From assembly GCA_021802595.1 (NCBI GenBank), contig JAJZRT010000177.1, positions 1-7,360 on the forward strand: a stretch of DNA of 7,360 bases, written 5' to 3'. Below the pieces are notes generated by a model. That model ran no database searches. It was not told the DNA's origin and saw nothing but the letters and a program-made list of their open reading frames with translations. Numbering within the stretch: position 1 is the stretch's first letter; every line of letters starts with the position of its first letter. This document shows positions 1 through 5,890 of the stretch, piece by piece. Made by a program: the position numbers and the translations under genes. The stretch comes from Pseudomonadota bacterium (GTDB lineage Bacteria; Pseudomonadota; Gammaproteobacteria; Burkholderiales; Thiobacillaceae).

Positions 1-243
1 CAGGCCGTAGACCGTTTGCAGCAGCGTGGTCTTTCCGGCTCCCTGCGAGCCGCCGACGGCGATGATCCACTCTCGGGAGAGCACTTCGGCCAGCAACAGG
101 CGACGCATCAAGGCAAGCATCGATTCGTCGATGTCATCGAGGTCCAGAACGCTCGCCGCGCCATGAAGCCGACGCAAGGCCGCATTCAGTTCGGGCAAGA
201 GCATTTCCGGGTTGATCATGCCGTACCGCTCGCCGCTATCCAT
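1..243 (-). CDS. P-loop NTPase, N-terminal part (runs off left edge)
   Basis: Only the first 81 residues lie in the window; the gene continues beyond base 1. The start is ATG (complement of 241-243), with AGGAGG (complement of 248-253) four bases upstream, so the start is secure. After an acidic, helical leader with the segment LDLDDIDES (about residues 33-41) there is a hydrophobic strand WIIAV followed by GGSQGAGKTT at about residues 64-73. This is a Walker A / G1 loop of the GxxxxGKT form, so the protein binds ATP or GTP. Walker B, sensor or G2-G4 motifs would be outside the window, so an AAA-type ATPase, an ABC-like ATPase and a dynamin-like GTPase cannot be separated. The strand preceding the P-loop and the absence of a signal peptide suggest a cytoplasmic enzyme. 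It is separated from the DUF3883 fragment by a 234-base non-coding gap. Confidence 0.8.
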   Translation of the reverse strand, partial: MDSGERYGMINPEMLLPELNAALRRLHGAASVLDLDDIDESMLALMRRLLLAEVLSREWIIAVGGSQGAGKTTLLQTVYGL

Positions 244-247
244 ACCC

Positions 248-253
248 CCTCCT
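248..253 (-). promoter_or_regulatory. Shine-Dalgarno site of the NTPase gene
   Basis: AGGAGG on the minus strand, four bases before the ATG whose complement is 241-243. It decides the start against the internal ATG eight codons later. Confidence 0.75.
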
Positions 254-363
254 GGTCGTTTCTCGAAACCTGCAGCCACCTCCCCCTCGGGGCACGGTGT
301 CCGGCCCGAGATGAGATGTCGCCGGCGCAGCCCGCGTGCGCTACCCCATATTCCATGAAACTT

Positions 364-380
364 GCGTCAGTTTATGACGC
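364..380. promoter_or_regulatory. Perfect 6-5-6 palindrome upstream of the NTPase gene (possible operator)
   Basis: GCGTCA, five bases, then TGACGC. It lies about 120 bases upstream of the NTPase start in an otherwise empty gap (244-477). A palindrome with 11-base centre-to-centre spacing fits a dimeric repressor site, but no promoter with convincing -35 and -10 boxes could be fixed around it. The function is inferred. Confidence 0.35.
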
Positions 381-477
381 CCACCGACAGGACTAGACGC
401 GACGAAAAGTCGGCAAGTTGGACAATCGTGCAACAACGGTGTGTTGAGTGTCCAGATAGTACTGGCGTAGCACACCG

Positions 478-918
478 TCAAGTGAACAGTACTGCAGTAG
501 TGGTTCCGAGTTCAACACCTGTGTACCAGGTTCGGCTATCAATCGCAGATGGCGCTTGATCATGCAGGGTTACGCGGCACCCGATAAACGTAGTGGGTAG
601 GTACCAAGTCCCTGTCGTCAGGATGCCAGTCCTCATTACGCAAAACCTCCCCCCGAAGCCGACCCAGGCTCCAGCATCGGTGGCTCTGAGTTCGATCCTG
701 CTGGCAATGAACAGATCAGACCGCCAGATTTTGCCTTCCTGGCGAGCGTCGGCGATCTCATTGCGCGTCAACTGAACCGACATCGCAGAGGAGATGGAAC
801 CCTTTACCTCGACGTGGATCTCGGGTGAACCGCCCTCGCAGCGAGCTGTCGGGGTGCACAACAAGTCGAAGGGCTTGATGGAGCCATGGACGCATGATGA
901 CGCGCAAGTGCGGAGCAA
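478..918 (-). pseudogene. DUF3883-domain protein, C-terminal fragment
   Basis: The 146-residue open frame starts at TTG, with an in-frame stop five codons further upstream. The recognisable part starts at about residue 16: PFDLLC, then IHVEVKG at about 34-40, then VQLTRNE at about 48-54, then SDLFIASRIEL. This order matches the DUF3883 core. D18, E37 and K39 form a plausible PD-(D/E)XK-like site (D...ExK). Family members normally carry a long N-terminal region (helicase, restriction or NTPase modules) or at least more of the domain ahead of this point. Here only about 15 unrelated-looking residues precede it, and no Shine-Dalgarno site is visible, so I call it a truncated remnant. It lies 65 bases downstream of the DUF445 gene on the same strand, which is probably an accidental junction. 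The C-terminal tail contains WYLPTTF, like the usual end of the family. Whether it is expressed is unknown. Confidence 0.6.
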
Positions 919-983
919 TCTGACTGAACTAGGCTATCCCTCGGGGTTTCGAACATCCGCGGGCCTTTTTGACGGATGCGGCC

Positions 984-2327
984 TCACCGAATGCTTGAGA
1001 GCAAGATCGGGGATGCCCCCGCGACCGCATGGAGGGCAATCCCTATCAGCCCGCCGACAAGCGTTCCATTCAATCGTATGTATTGCAGGTCTTTGCCAAC
1101 GGCGAGGTCCAATTCCTGCACCATCGTCTCGTCGTCCCACAACCGCACCGTTTGCACAATATGGTCGGTCAAGGATCTGCGAAGGTCCCCGACCAGCCTC
1201 TGCGCAGCGCCGACGACATGACCGTTGATGCTCGATCGCAGGTCCGCGTCGGCGGCCACCTTGTCACCGAGCGCGGCGAGCGCGCCTCGCAGATGCCCGG
1301 CAAGTGCGGAGTCCGCACGGGCGAGATCCCGGCGCAGCCATTCCCTCACCTCGTGCATCAGACCATCGACATATCCTTGCACACTCGGATGATCGATGAT
1401 TTGCTCTTTGATGTCCTGCACTCGGGTCTGAAGCATGGGGTCCGTGCGTAGGCGGTCTATGAATTCGTGCGCCTTGCGATCGTAGGACACTCGCACGGGG
1501 TGGTCTGGCTGCTTCAGGATCCCCGTCAATTCGTTCATCAACGCCTGCGCTAGTTTGTCTGCCAAGTAGTCGCCCATGGAGTCCACGGACTTCAGCTTGT
1601 CGACGAACGAGATGACGGTCGGCCACTCCTGGCGCACATGCTTGACCATCAAATCGGAGACGCGCTTCTTGACCTCGGCCTGACTGAGAAAATCGCCCAG
1701 CTTGTCCAGCGCCTCGTCGAGCAGTTGCTGATGGCGCCCGTCGCTGGTCAGCAGCGCGAGGATCTGGCCGGCGCTTTGTGCCGCATCCCAGCGGTGCAAT
1801 GCGTCGAGCATCAGCCCCTTGAGGGCAGATCGCAGCTTGTCATCGTCCAGCCACTGCAGAGCTTCCAGCCCGAAGCGCTGGGCCTGTCGCGCGAGTGCGT
1901 TGACGCGCGCCGAATCCGTGAGCCACTCCGCTAGGCGAGCCGCGGGGTCGAACACGTGAAGCTTGCGCAACAAAGCCTCCGGTTCGAGAAATTTGTCCCG
2001 CACGAACTCCGCGAGGCTGGTGGCGATCCGATCCTTGTTGGTCGGAATGATGGCGGTGTGCGGAATCCACCGCATGCCCAGCGGATGCCGGAACAAGGCG
2101 ACCACCGCGAACCAATCCGCCAAGCCCCCGACGGCAGCTGCCTCCCCGAATGCCCTCAGCCATCCTCCCCACGGTTTGCCCGCGGCCTCCACGATGGCGC
2201 CTGTGATGAAAACAATCAGGGCAGCAAGCAGGAATCCCTGGGCCAGGCGCCGGTTGTTGCGAAGCGCCGTAGCGCGTGGATCCGTGGTGTCGCGTGCGGA
2301 GGACGCCATCGAGAGCTTGGCACCCAT
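984..2327 (-). CDS. DUF445 family (YjiN-like) membrane protein
   Basis: This is a complete 447-residue protein. A short basic N-terminus is followed by a transmembrane segment at about residues 31-49 (GFLLAALIVFITG...). Next comes the family signature around residues 59-103: AFGEAAAVGGLADWFAVVALF, RHPLG and IIPTNKDRIA. A long helical, charged middle region follows, and near the end is LQYIRLNGTLVGGLIG with a second hydrophobic stretch, the typical DUF445 C-terminus. Length and domain order are normal for the family. The protein should sit in the inner membrane with a large soluble helical domain between the two membrane anchors; its biochemical role is not established. The start is ATG (complement of 2325-2327) with only a weak ribosome site; an ATG six codons later is an alternative. 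It is the third gene of a run behind two tiny membrane proteins, 30 bases from the nearer one, so translational coupling or co-transcription is likely. Confidence 0.93.
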   Translation of the reverse strand: MGAKLSMASSARDTTDPRATALRNNRRLAQGFLLAALIVFITGAIVEAAGKPWGGWLRAFGEAAAVGGLADWFAVVALFRHPLGMRWIPHTAIIPTNKDRIATSLAEFVRDKFLEPEALLRKLHVFDPAARLAEWLTDSARVNALARQAQRFGLEALQWLDDDKLRSALKGLMLDALHRWDAAQSAGQILALLTSDGRHQQLLDEALDKLGDFLSQAEVKKRVSDLMVKHVRQEWPTVISFVDKLKSVDSMGDYLADKLAQALMNELTGILKQPDHPVRVSYDRKAHEFIDRLRTDPMLQTRVQDIKEQIIDHPSVQGYVDGLMHEVREWLRRDLARADSALAGHLRGALAALGDKVAADADLRSSINGHVVGAAQRLVGDLRRSLTDHIVQTVRLWDDETMVQELDLAVGKDLQYIRLNGTLVGGLIGIALHAVAGASPILLSSIR

Positions 2328-2357
2328 CTTGAGCTCAGACTGGGGATGGTGAGGAAA

Positions 2358-2543
2358 TCAGTTCGCAGCCTTGGCATGCCAGTTCTGCACGATTGCGTCG
2401 ATGATCTCCCTGAGCAACATCGCCAACAGCAGGCCGGCAACCGCAGCGAAGAATCCAGCGCCGATGACGGCGCCCAGAAGGATCGCCGCGGCCTTGAACA
2501 AGCCGACGAACACCGCGATGGCTGTCGTGATCATGAGAAACAT
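2358..2543 (-). CDS. Small hydrophobic membrane protein, 61 residues
   Basis: I do not recognise this protein. It starts at ATG (complement of 2541-2543), with GGAGG five bases upstream; a longer version from TTG at 2555 would place the Shine-Dalgarno inside the gene and is less likely. The sequence is almost entirely hydrophobic: one segment at about residues 3-20 (LMITTAIAVFVGLFKAAA) and a second glycine-rich one at about 22-43 (LGAVIGAGFFAAVAGLLLAM). It ends in a short amphipathic tail, REIIDAIVQNWHAKAAN. A two-helix hairpin in the inner membrane is the simplest reading; the GxxxG-like spacing suggests helix packing or oligomers. It sits between the 39-residue protein (12 bases upstream) and DUF445 (30 bases downstream), so it probably works with them. 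A holin-like fold cannot be excluded, but no phage gene is nearby. Confidence 0.75.
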   Translation of the reverse strand: MFLMITTAIAVFVGLFKAAAILLGAVIGAGFFAAVAGLLLAMLLREIIDAIVQNWHAKAAN

Positions 2544-2555
2544 GGGAGCCTCCAA

Positions 2556-2675
2556 TCAATGAGATGAGCCACGAAACGGCGCGGCGGCCGCCTCGGCAAT
2601 CGTACCGACGATGAGTCCGACGGCCGTGGCGACGACCACGGCAGCGAACATGGTGTATCCAGCGAACTTGAGCAT
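2556..2675 (-). CDS. Very small single-span membrane protein, 39 residues
   Basis: The start is ATG (complement of 2673-2675), five bases after GAGGAGG on the minus strand, an unusually good ribosome site. The product begins MLKFAGYTMF, runs through a single hydrophobic helix (FAAVVVATAVGLIVGTIA, about residues 10-27), and ends in an alanine-rich, weakly charged tail (EAAAAPFRGSSH). The stop codon is 12 bases before the ATG of the 61-residue protein, whose Shine-Dalgarno begins two bases after this stop, so the two genes are almost certainly translated from one message. I do not recognise a family. It is short enough to be missed by routine gene calling. One TM helix with lysine at the N-terminus suits an inner-membrane subunit or regulator of the DUF445 protein, but that role is inferred from position alone. 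Confidence 0.7.
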   Translation of the reverse strand: MLKFAGYTMFAAVVVATAVGLIVGTIAEAAAAPFRGSSH

Positions 2676-2717
2676 GGTGACCTCCTCGTGGGTCGGGTCG
2701 GTTCTGACGTCCCGTTG

Positions 2718-2745
2718 CTTCTATGATGCCCCTGGGTTGCGTCAA
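2718..2745 (-). promoter_or_regulatory. Likely sigma70 promoter of the small-protein/DUF445 operon
   Basis: On the minus strand TTGACG (complement of 2740-2745) is followed after 16 bases by TAGAAG (complement of 2718-2723). These are five and four matches of six to the consensus. It lies 43 bases ahead of the 39-residue gene and is the best promoter-like pair in the divergent gap 2676-2882. Not tested. Confidence 0.45.
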
Positions 2746-2866
2746 ACCTTGTCGCGTTGGAGAGAGATGCTCCCGATCACGGCAGCGTGTTTGCGTAGCG
2801 TCCGGCCTCGGGTCCTGCTCGCGGTGATCGACAGGGTCGAACGGGATCGGCCCTCGAGTTTCCTAC

Positions 2867-2873
2867 AAGGAGG
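2867..2873 (+). promoter_or_regulatory. Shine-Dalgarno site that fixes a TTG start for the WYL gene
   Basis: AAGGAGG ends nine bases before TTG at 2883. No ATG or GTG lies in frame near it, and the codons following TTG lead directly into the helix-turn-helix domain, so TTG is the supported start. Confidence 0.75.
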
Positions 2874-2882
2874 AAATCTGAA

Positions 2883-3923
2883 TTGGCAGCCAACCTGGAC
2901 GCCCAGACTTTTCTGCGCCGCATCGAAATCCTGCAACGCCTACCCGCCAAGGGCACTTCACCGGTCACCGCCAGGGCGCTGACGGAGCAGTTGCACGCGG
3001 CGGGCTATGCGGTGGAGAAGCGCACGGTCGAGCGAGACCTCGAGTTCCTGCGCGATAACGGTCAGTGGTTCGGCACACTGCATTGTGACGACCGCGGCAA
3101 ACCCTACGGATGGAGCATCGAACGCAGCACCGCACGACGCGCCCAAATGGGCTTGACCGTGGACGAGGCGCTGGGCTTCGCGTGGCTGGCCCGCTTTGGG
3201 CGGCAATTGCTTCCGCAGGCCATGGTGCAAAGCCTTGGGCCGTTTTTCCAGGAGGCTGGAAGCCGCCTTGAGCATGACCAGCGAGCGCAAGGGTGGCTGC
3301 GCGACAAGGTGCGGATCATCGCGGCGCGCCCGGTGGCTCCGGCAGCAACACCCGACGCGGCCGTGATCCGTGCCGTCAGCCGGGCGCTGTATGAAGATCT
3401 GCAACTCCAGATCGACTATCGCAATGCACAGCGGGCTGCCAGCCAGATGACGGTGTCACCGCTAGCCTTGGTCAGCCGTGACCTGAACCTCTACCTGGTC
3501 GCCTGGATCTCGCGATACTCGAATCTCCGGGTATTGCATGTGAGCCGCATCCAGAGGGCGAAGGTCAAGGAGGCGTCCGTCGAGCGCCCGATGGACTTCG
3601 ACATTGATGCGTACATCGCGTCCGGGCCCTTCCAACTGGGAGGAGCGGACGCGACCGTGCAGTTGCGGTTCTTCGACTTTGCTGGCCATGCGCTGCTCGA
3701 CGCACCCATTGCGACGGATCAGCTCGTGATCTCGCAGGACGAGCAAGGGGTACTCGAACTCCGTGCCACCGTACGGGTTTCGCCGCAATTCAAGGCGTGG
3801 CTGCTGGGCTATGGAGCGGCCGCGGAGGTCGTCGAACCGCCCGAGTTGCGTGCGGAGGTACAGGAAATGCTGTACAAGGCCTCCGGTCGCTACGCTCGGT
3901 CAAACGAGCGCCTGTTGCCATGA
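2883..3923 (+). CDS. WYL-domain transcriptional regulator
   Basis: This complete 346-residue protein starts at TTG. The N-terminal part (about residues 8-60) is a winged helix-turn-helix of the DeoR/YafY type: LRRIEILQRLP, then TARALTEQLHAAGY, and the recognition segment VEKRTVERDLEFLRD. A linker helix region follows. The WYL domain spans about 155-230: LQLQIDYRNAQ, the SPLALVSRDLNLYLVAW core where L203-Y204-L205 replaces the eponymous W-Y-L, and LRVLHVSRIQRAKV. The C-terminus (about 255-335) is a WCX-like extension ending in FKAWLLGYGAAAEVVEPPELR. Such proteins bind DNA as dimers and are thought to sense nucleic acid or nucleotide ligands; many control phage-defence or DNA-damage genes. Here it is transcribed away from the small-protein/DUF445 operon, so that operon or the small gene just downstream is the natural target. 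The ligand and target are not known. Confidence 0.92.
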   Translation: MAANLDAQTFLRRIEILQRLPAKGTSPVTARALTEQLHAAGYAVEKRTVERDLEFLRDNGQWFGTLHCDDRGKPYGWSIERSTARRAQMGLTVDEALGFAWLARFGRQLLPQAMVQSLGPFFQEAGSRLEHDQRAQGWLRDKVRIIAARPVAPAATPDAAVIRAVSRALYEDLQLQIDYRNAQRAASQMTVSPLALVSRDLNLYLVAWISRYSNLRVLHVSRIQRAKVKEASVERPMDFDIDAYIASGPFQLGGADATVQLRFFDFAGHALLDAPIATDQLVISQDEQGVLELRATVRVSPQFKAWLLGYGAAAEVVEPPELRAEVQEMLYKASGRYARSNERLLP

Positions 3924-3946
3924 AGCGCGGTTAAACGGCACCACAC

Positions 3947-4222
3947 ATGTTGCCACCCGAAGCCGATAGGGACTGCAAGGCGCCTCTGCTCCTGCCAGCG
4001 CCCTCGCCGGCGGGGCCGGTCGCTGATCAGTCGCCCGAGCCCGCCAGTTCTTCGAGCGACCGTGCGTCGGTGACCTCTGCCTTCGTCTGCCACCACTGCC
4101 GGCGGATCGTGCATCGCTTCGTCAAGGATATGCACCTGCCTCCCGGGGCAACCATCTGCTTCGGCACTTCCCGAAGGCGCACTGGTCGCAGATCTACTCG
4201 ACCAATCCGCTCGAGCGCCTGA
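3947..4222 (+). CDS. Small CxxC protein truncated by an IS256 remnant
   Basis: The open frame begins with ATG, 23 bases after the WYL stop. Its first ~70 codons have the strong G/C third-position bias of real genes here. A proline/serine-rich N-terminus is followed by FVCHHCRRIVHRFVKDMHLPPG: C48 and C51 form a CxxC knuckle with H56 nearby and a third cysteine at 71. This looks like the first half of a zinc-binding motif. From about residue 70 onward the frame crosses into transposase sequence read out of frame and stops after some 20 meaningless codons. The real C-terminus, with any second metal-binding pair, has therefore been lost. I do not recognise the family. Its position suggests co-transcription with the regulator. 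No strong Shine-Dalgarno is visible, so it may depend on coupling or be dead. Confidence 0.45.
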   Translation: MLPPEADRDCKAPLLLPAPSPAGPVADQSPEPASSSSDRASVTSAFVCHHCRRIVHRFVKDMHLPPGATICFGTSRRRTGRRSTRPIRSSA

Positions 4223-4413
4223 ACGCCGACATCAAGCGCCGCACCAATGTCGTAGGCATCTTCCCCAACGACGCGGCCATCACCCGCCTGGTCGGCGCCA
4301 TGATGCTGGAGCAGAACGACGAGTGGTCGCTTAATCGCCGATACATGCAACTTGAAGGCCTTCAGTCGCTCTGCGATACTGCCCCGACTCGGCTGTCCGC
4401 TGTGGCACGCTGA
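4153..4413 (+). pseudogene. IS256-family transposase, C-terminal fragment
   Basis: The frame reads HFPKAHWSQIYSTNPLERLN, then DIKRRTNVVGIFPND, then LVGAMMLEQNDEW and RRYM, and stops at TGA 4411-4413. These are the hallmark motifs of the last quarter of IS256 (mutator-like, DDE) transposases. NPLERLN...IKRRT surrounds the catalytic glutamate region. Only about 83 codons remain of a usual ~400, and no start or N-terminal DDE aspartates are present, so it cannot transpose by itself. The left junction is placed at about 4153-4165, where homology stops; the exact base is uncertain by about 20. It interrupts the CxxC gene. Confidence 0.9.
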
Positions 4414-4441
4414 GTAACGTGTAGCTCAGCCTGTCCGGGCT

Positions 4442-5131
4442 GTGGAGTTACACCACGTCGCGGGACGCGACCCCGCAAATCGATGGCTACACGGTGCTTA
4501 TTGTCGGCTACGGAGGCGGACTTGGGGGTGCATCCCGGACCCCGCGCGATGTCAACTTACAGCCGTCCGCAGCCTACCAAGTGGGTCACGCGCAATTGCC
4601 CTCCGCGTTGCGTACGCTTTGGCGGCGCTCCTGACGACCCCATACGCCGAAGCTCAGACAATTAGGATTGAAGCGCCTCGCTCCTTACCGCTTCCTGATA
4701 TCATGAAAAGCCCTCGATTTATTTCGATGCTTAGCAAGGATGCATCTTCAGGAAATAAAGGCGCGCAGGAGATGTTGGGCAACATTTACGCAAATGGTGA
4801 CGGCGTTCCGCAGGACTGGGCCCAGGCAACGTACTGGTGGCTTGCCGCGGCAGGGCAAGGCGACGCGTTTTCTCAAAACTGCGTGGGTTTTGCATATCTA
4901 TACGGCTACGGATTGCAAAAAAACTATGCAGCATCCGCATATTGGCTGAGCAAATCCGCAAAGCGTGATTTTCCGCCCGCGCAGAACAATTTGGGCGTCC
5001 TTTACTATTATGGCCTTGGCGTTCAACGAAACATTGAAGAAGCCAAGGAACTATTTGAGAAAGCTGCCGGGAATGATGATGGAACGGCGGCCAGCAACTT
5101 AGCTTCACTCAAATCCCTGCCCGCTCACTAG
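4442..5131 (+). CDS. Sel1-repeat (TPR-like) exported protein; 5' end unresolved
   Basis: The open frame can only start at a GTG lying inside the IS right end, which gives about 50 implausible residues (arginine- and cysteine-rich) before a clear signal peptide, ALRVAYALAALLTTPYAEA, with an AxA cleavage site. The true protein therefore begins near 4549-4600; the given coordinate is just the open frame. Counting from the frame start, three Sel1-like repeats follow at about residues 105-140, 141-176 and 177-212. Their signatures are AQEMLGNIYANGDGVPQDWAQATYWW, FAYLYGYGLQKNYAASAYWLSKSA and QNNLGVLYYYGLGVQRNIEEAKELFEKAA, written here as conserved A-G-Y-G-A positions of the SEL1 helix pair. Such proteins form alpha-solenoid scaffolds in the periplasm or outside the cell and bind partner proteins. 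The sequence is AT-richer than the genes to the left. An ATG at 4703 is the first in-frame ATG but would remove the signal peptide. Confidence 0.75.
   Translation: MELHHVAGRDPANRWLHGAYCRLRRRTWGCIPDPARCQLTAVRSLPSGSRAIALRVAYALAALLTTPYAEAQTIRIEAPRSLPLPDIMKSPRFISMLSKDASSGNKGAQEMLGNIYANGDGVPQDWAQATYWWLAAAGQGDAFSQNCVGFAYLYGYGLQKNYAASAYWLSKSAKRDFPPAQNNLGVLYYYGLGVQRNIEEAKELFEKAAGNDDGTAASNLASLKSLPAH
4443..4473 (+). mobile_element. Right terminal inverted repeat of the IS256-family element
   Basis: The stretch GGAGTTACACCACGTCGCGG, followed by GACGCGACC, lies 30 bases after the transposase stop. It has the GTTACACCAC...GGGAC...GACC pattern typical of the right ends of many IS256-family elements. No matching left end or target duplication is present, so the element was truncated by deletion or recombination. 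The outer boundary is uncertain by a few bases. Confidence 0.6.
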
Positions 5132-5132
5132 T

Positions 5133-5178
5133 CTGCGCCGAAGTCTAAGCCCAGCTTGGTCTTGGTCAAACGGCGCAG
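5133..5178 (+). terminator. Inverted repeat behind the Sel1 gene (weak terminator candidate)
   Basis: CTGCGCCG (5133-5140) and CGGCGCAG (5171-5178) form an eight-base stem two bases after the TAG, enclosing 30 bases. A run of five T follows at 5188-5192, ten bases past the stem, which is too far for a textbook factor-independent terminator. It may be a terminator or a structured 3' end. Confidence 0.35.
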
Positions 5179-5221
5179 CAAGATCAATTTTTCACACGCT
5201 CTTGCGAAAGTGCGACGCAGT

Positions 5222-5226
5222 GGAGG
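5222..5226 (+). promoter_or_regulatory. Shine-Dalgarno site for the cysteine-repeat protein
   Basis: GGAGG ends seven bases before GTG at 5234. It points to GTG rather than the TTG at 5268 as the true start, which is what exposes the frameshift in this gene. Confidence 0.75.
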
Positions 5227-5233
5227 ACATCCA

Positions 5234-5825
5234 GTGAAAAAAATCATGTTTAATATCGCTATTACTATTGGGGTTTTGCGCCGCCGCAAATGCAAGTTGG
5301 CTTGGTCTATTCGGCCCAAGCAACTACAATGAGTGCGTATTGCGTTATTTACACGGCAACGGAAACTCTCTAGCCGCAGCCGTTGTTGCAAAAGCCTGTC
5401 GCGATAAGTTCCCTAGCCCAAGCACTCAAGGCGAGCCAAGCAACGTAGACTTCGACGATTGCGTATTAAAGCACGTTCCGGGCAAGACGGGTAACCTGAG
5501 TGTCGCACTCACAGTAAACGCATGTCGCGGCGAATACCCGGGAAAGCAAGCCTATGGACACCCGAAACTAATTACCCCACAACAACCGGCGCCTGTGGCA
5601 CCTCAAGCGCCTACCCAGACGCCATCGACACAGGTAACACAGTCGCAAGAAAAACCTGATTTAACAGCCGCACAGATTCCGCAGCAAAGACACTTTCAAG
5701 AGCTTAGTCGGCGCGTTTATAACGGTGCAATGGGACTAACCCCAGACGAAAAACCCATGTGCAAATACAAGGCTGTAATGACTAACGACGACTATCGCCG
5801 CTGCGGCCTAACGCCTCCGACATAA
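5234..5825 (+). pseudogene. Secreted cysteine-repeat protein with a frameshift in the signal peptide
   Basis: GTG at 5234 has a strong ribosome site and opens VKKIMFNIAITIG, the first half of a signal peptide. The second half, GFCAAANA then SW, is in the next frame and runs to TAA at 5823-5825. Removing one base from the GGGGTTTT run (5270-5277) joins them into a 196-residue precursor with an ANA cleavage site. As it stands the first frame ends at 5329-5331. In the repaired numbering two tandem repeats follow: C34...C55 (NYNECVLRYLHG...ACRDKFP) and C76...C97 (DFDDCVLKHVPG...ACRGEYP). Each pair is 21 residues apart and the repeats are offset by 42. A proline/glutamine linker follows, then a C-terminal segment with one more cysteine pair, MCKYK...RRCGL. 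Similar short cysteine repeats occur in exported proteins of unknown function. The shift may be a real lesion or a sequencing error in the homopolymers. Confidence 0.7.
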
Positions 5826-5848
5826 TAAGCGTCTGTTGTTAAATCCGC

Positions 5849-5890
5849 AAAACCGCGGGAATGCTCCTTCTGAAACGCTTCGGCGGTTTT
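5849..5890. terminator. Candidate bidirectional terminator
   Basis: AAAACCGC (5849-5856) and GCGGTTTT (5883-5890) form an eight-base stem with A and T tails on both strands, enclosing 26 bases. Inside is a smaller CGC-TTCG-GCG hairpin at 5876-5885. It lies 23 bases after the stop of the cysteine-repeat gene and just after the stop of the possible minus-strand gene at 5895, where a two-way terminator would be expected. The long loop makes it weak. Confidence 0.4.

Noticed and set aside
16..396. Plus-strand 126-codon frame
   Set aside because: It is antisense to the P-loop NTPase start, which has a Walker A motif and a strong ribosome site.
954..978. CATCCG...CGGATG inverted repeat just after the DUF445 stop, considered as its terminator
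   Set aside because: A six-base stem with a 13-base loop and no T run on the minus strand; too weak to call.
1264..2172. Several long open frames overlapping the DUF445 gene on both strands
   Set aside because: They are typical shadow frames of a GC-rich gene; none shows a domain, and the DUF445 frame is convincing along its full length.
5268..5825. TTG at 5268 as the start of the cysteine-repeat protein
   Set aside because: It has no ribosome site and would begin in the middle of a signal peptide whose first half lies just upstream in another frame behind GGAGG.
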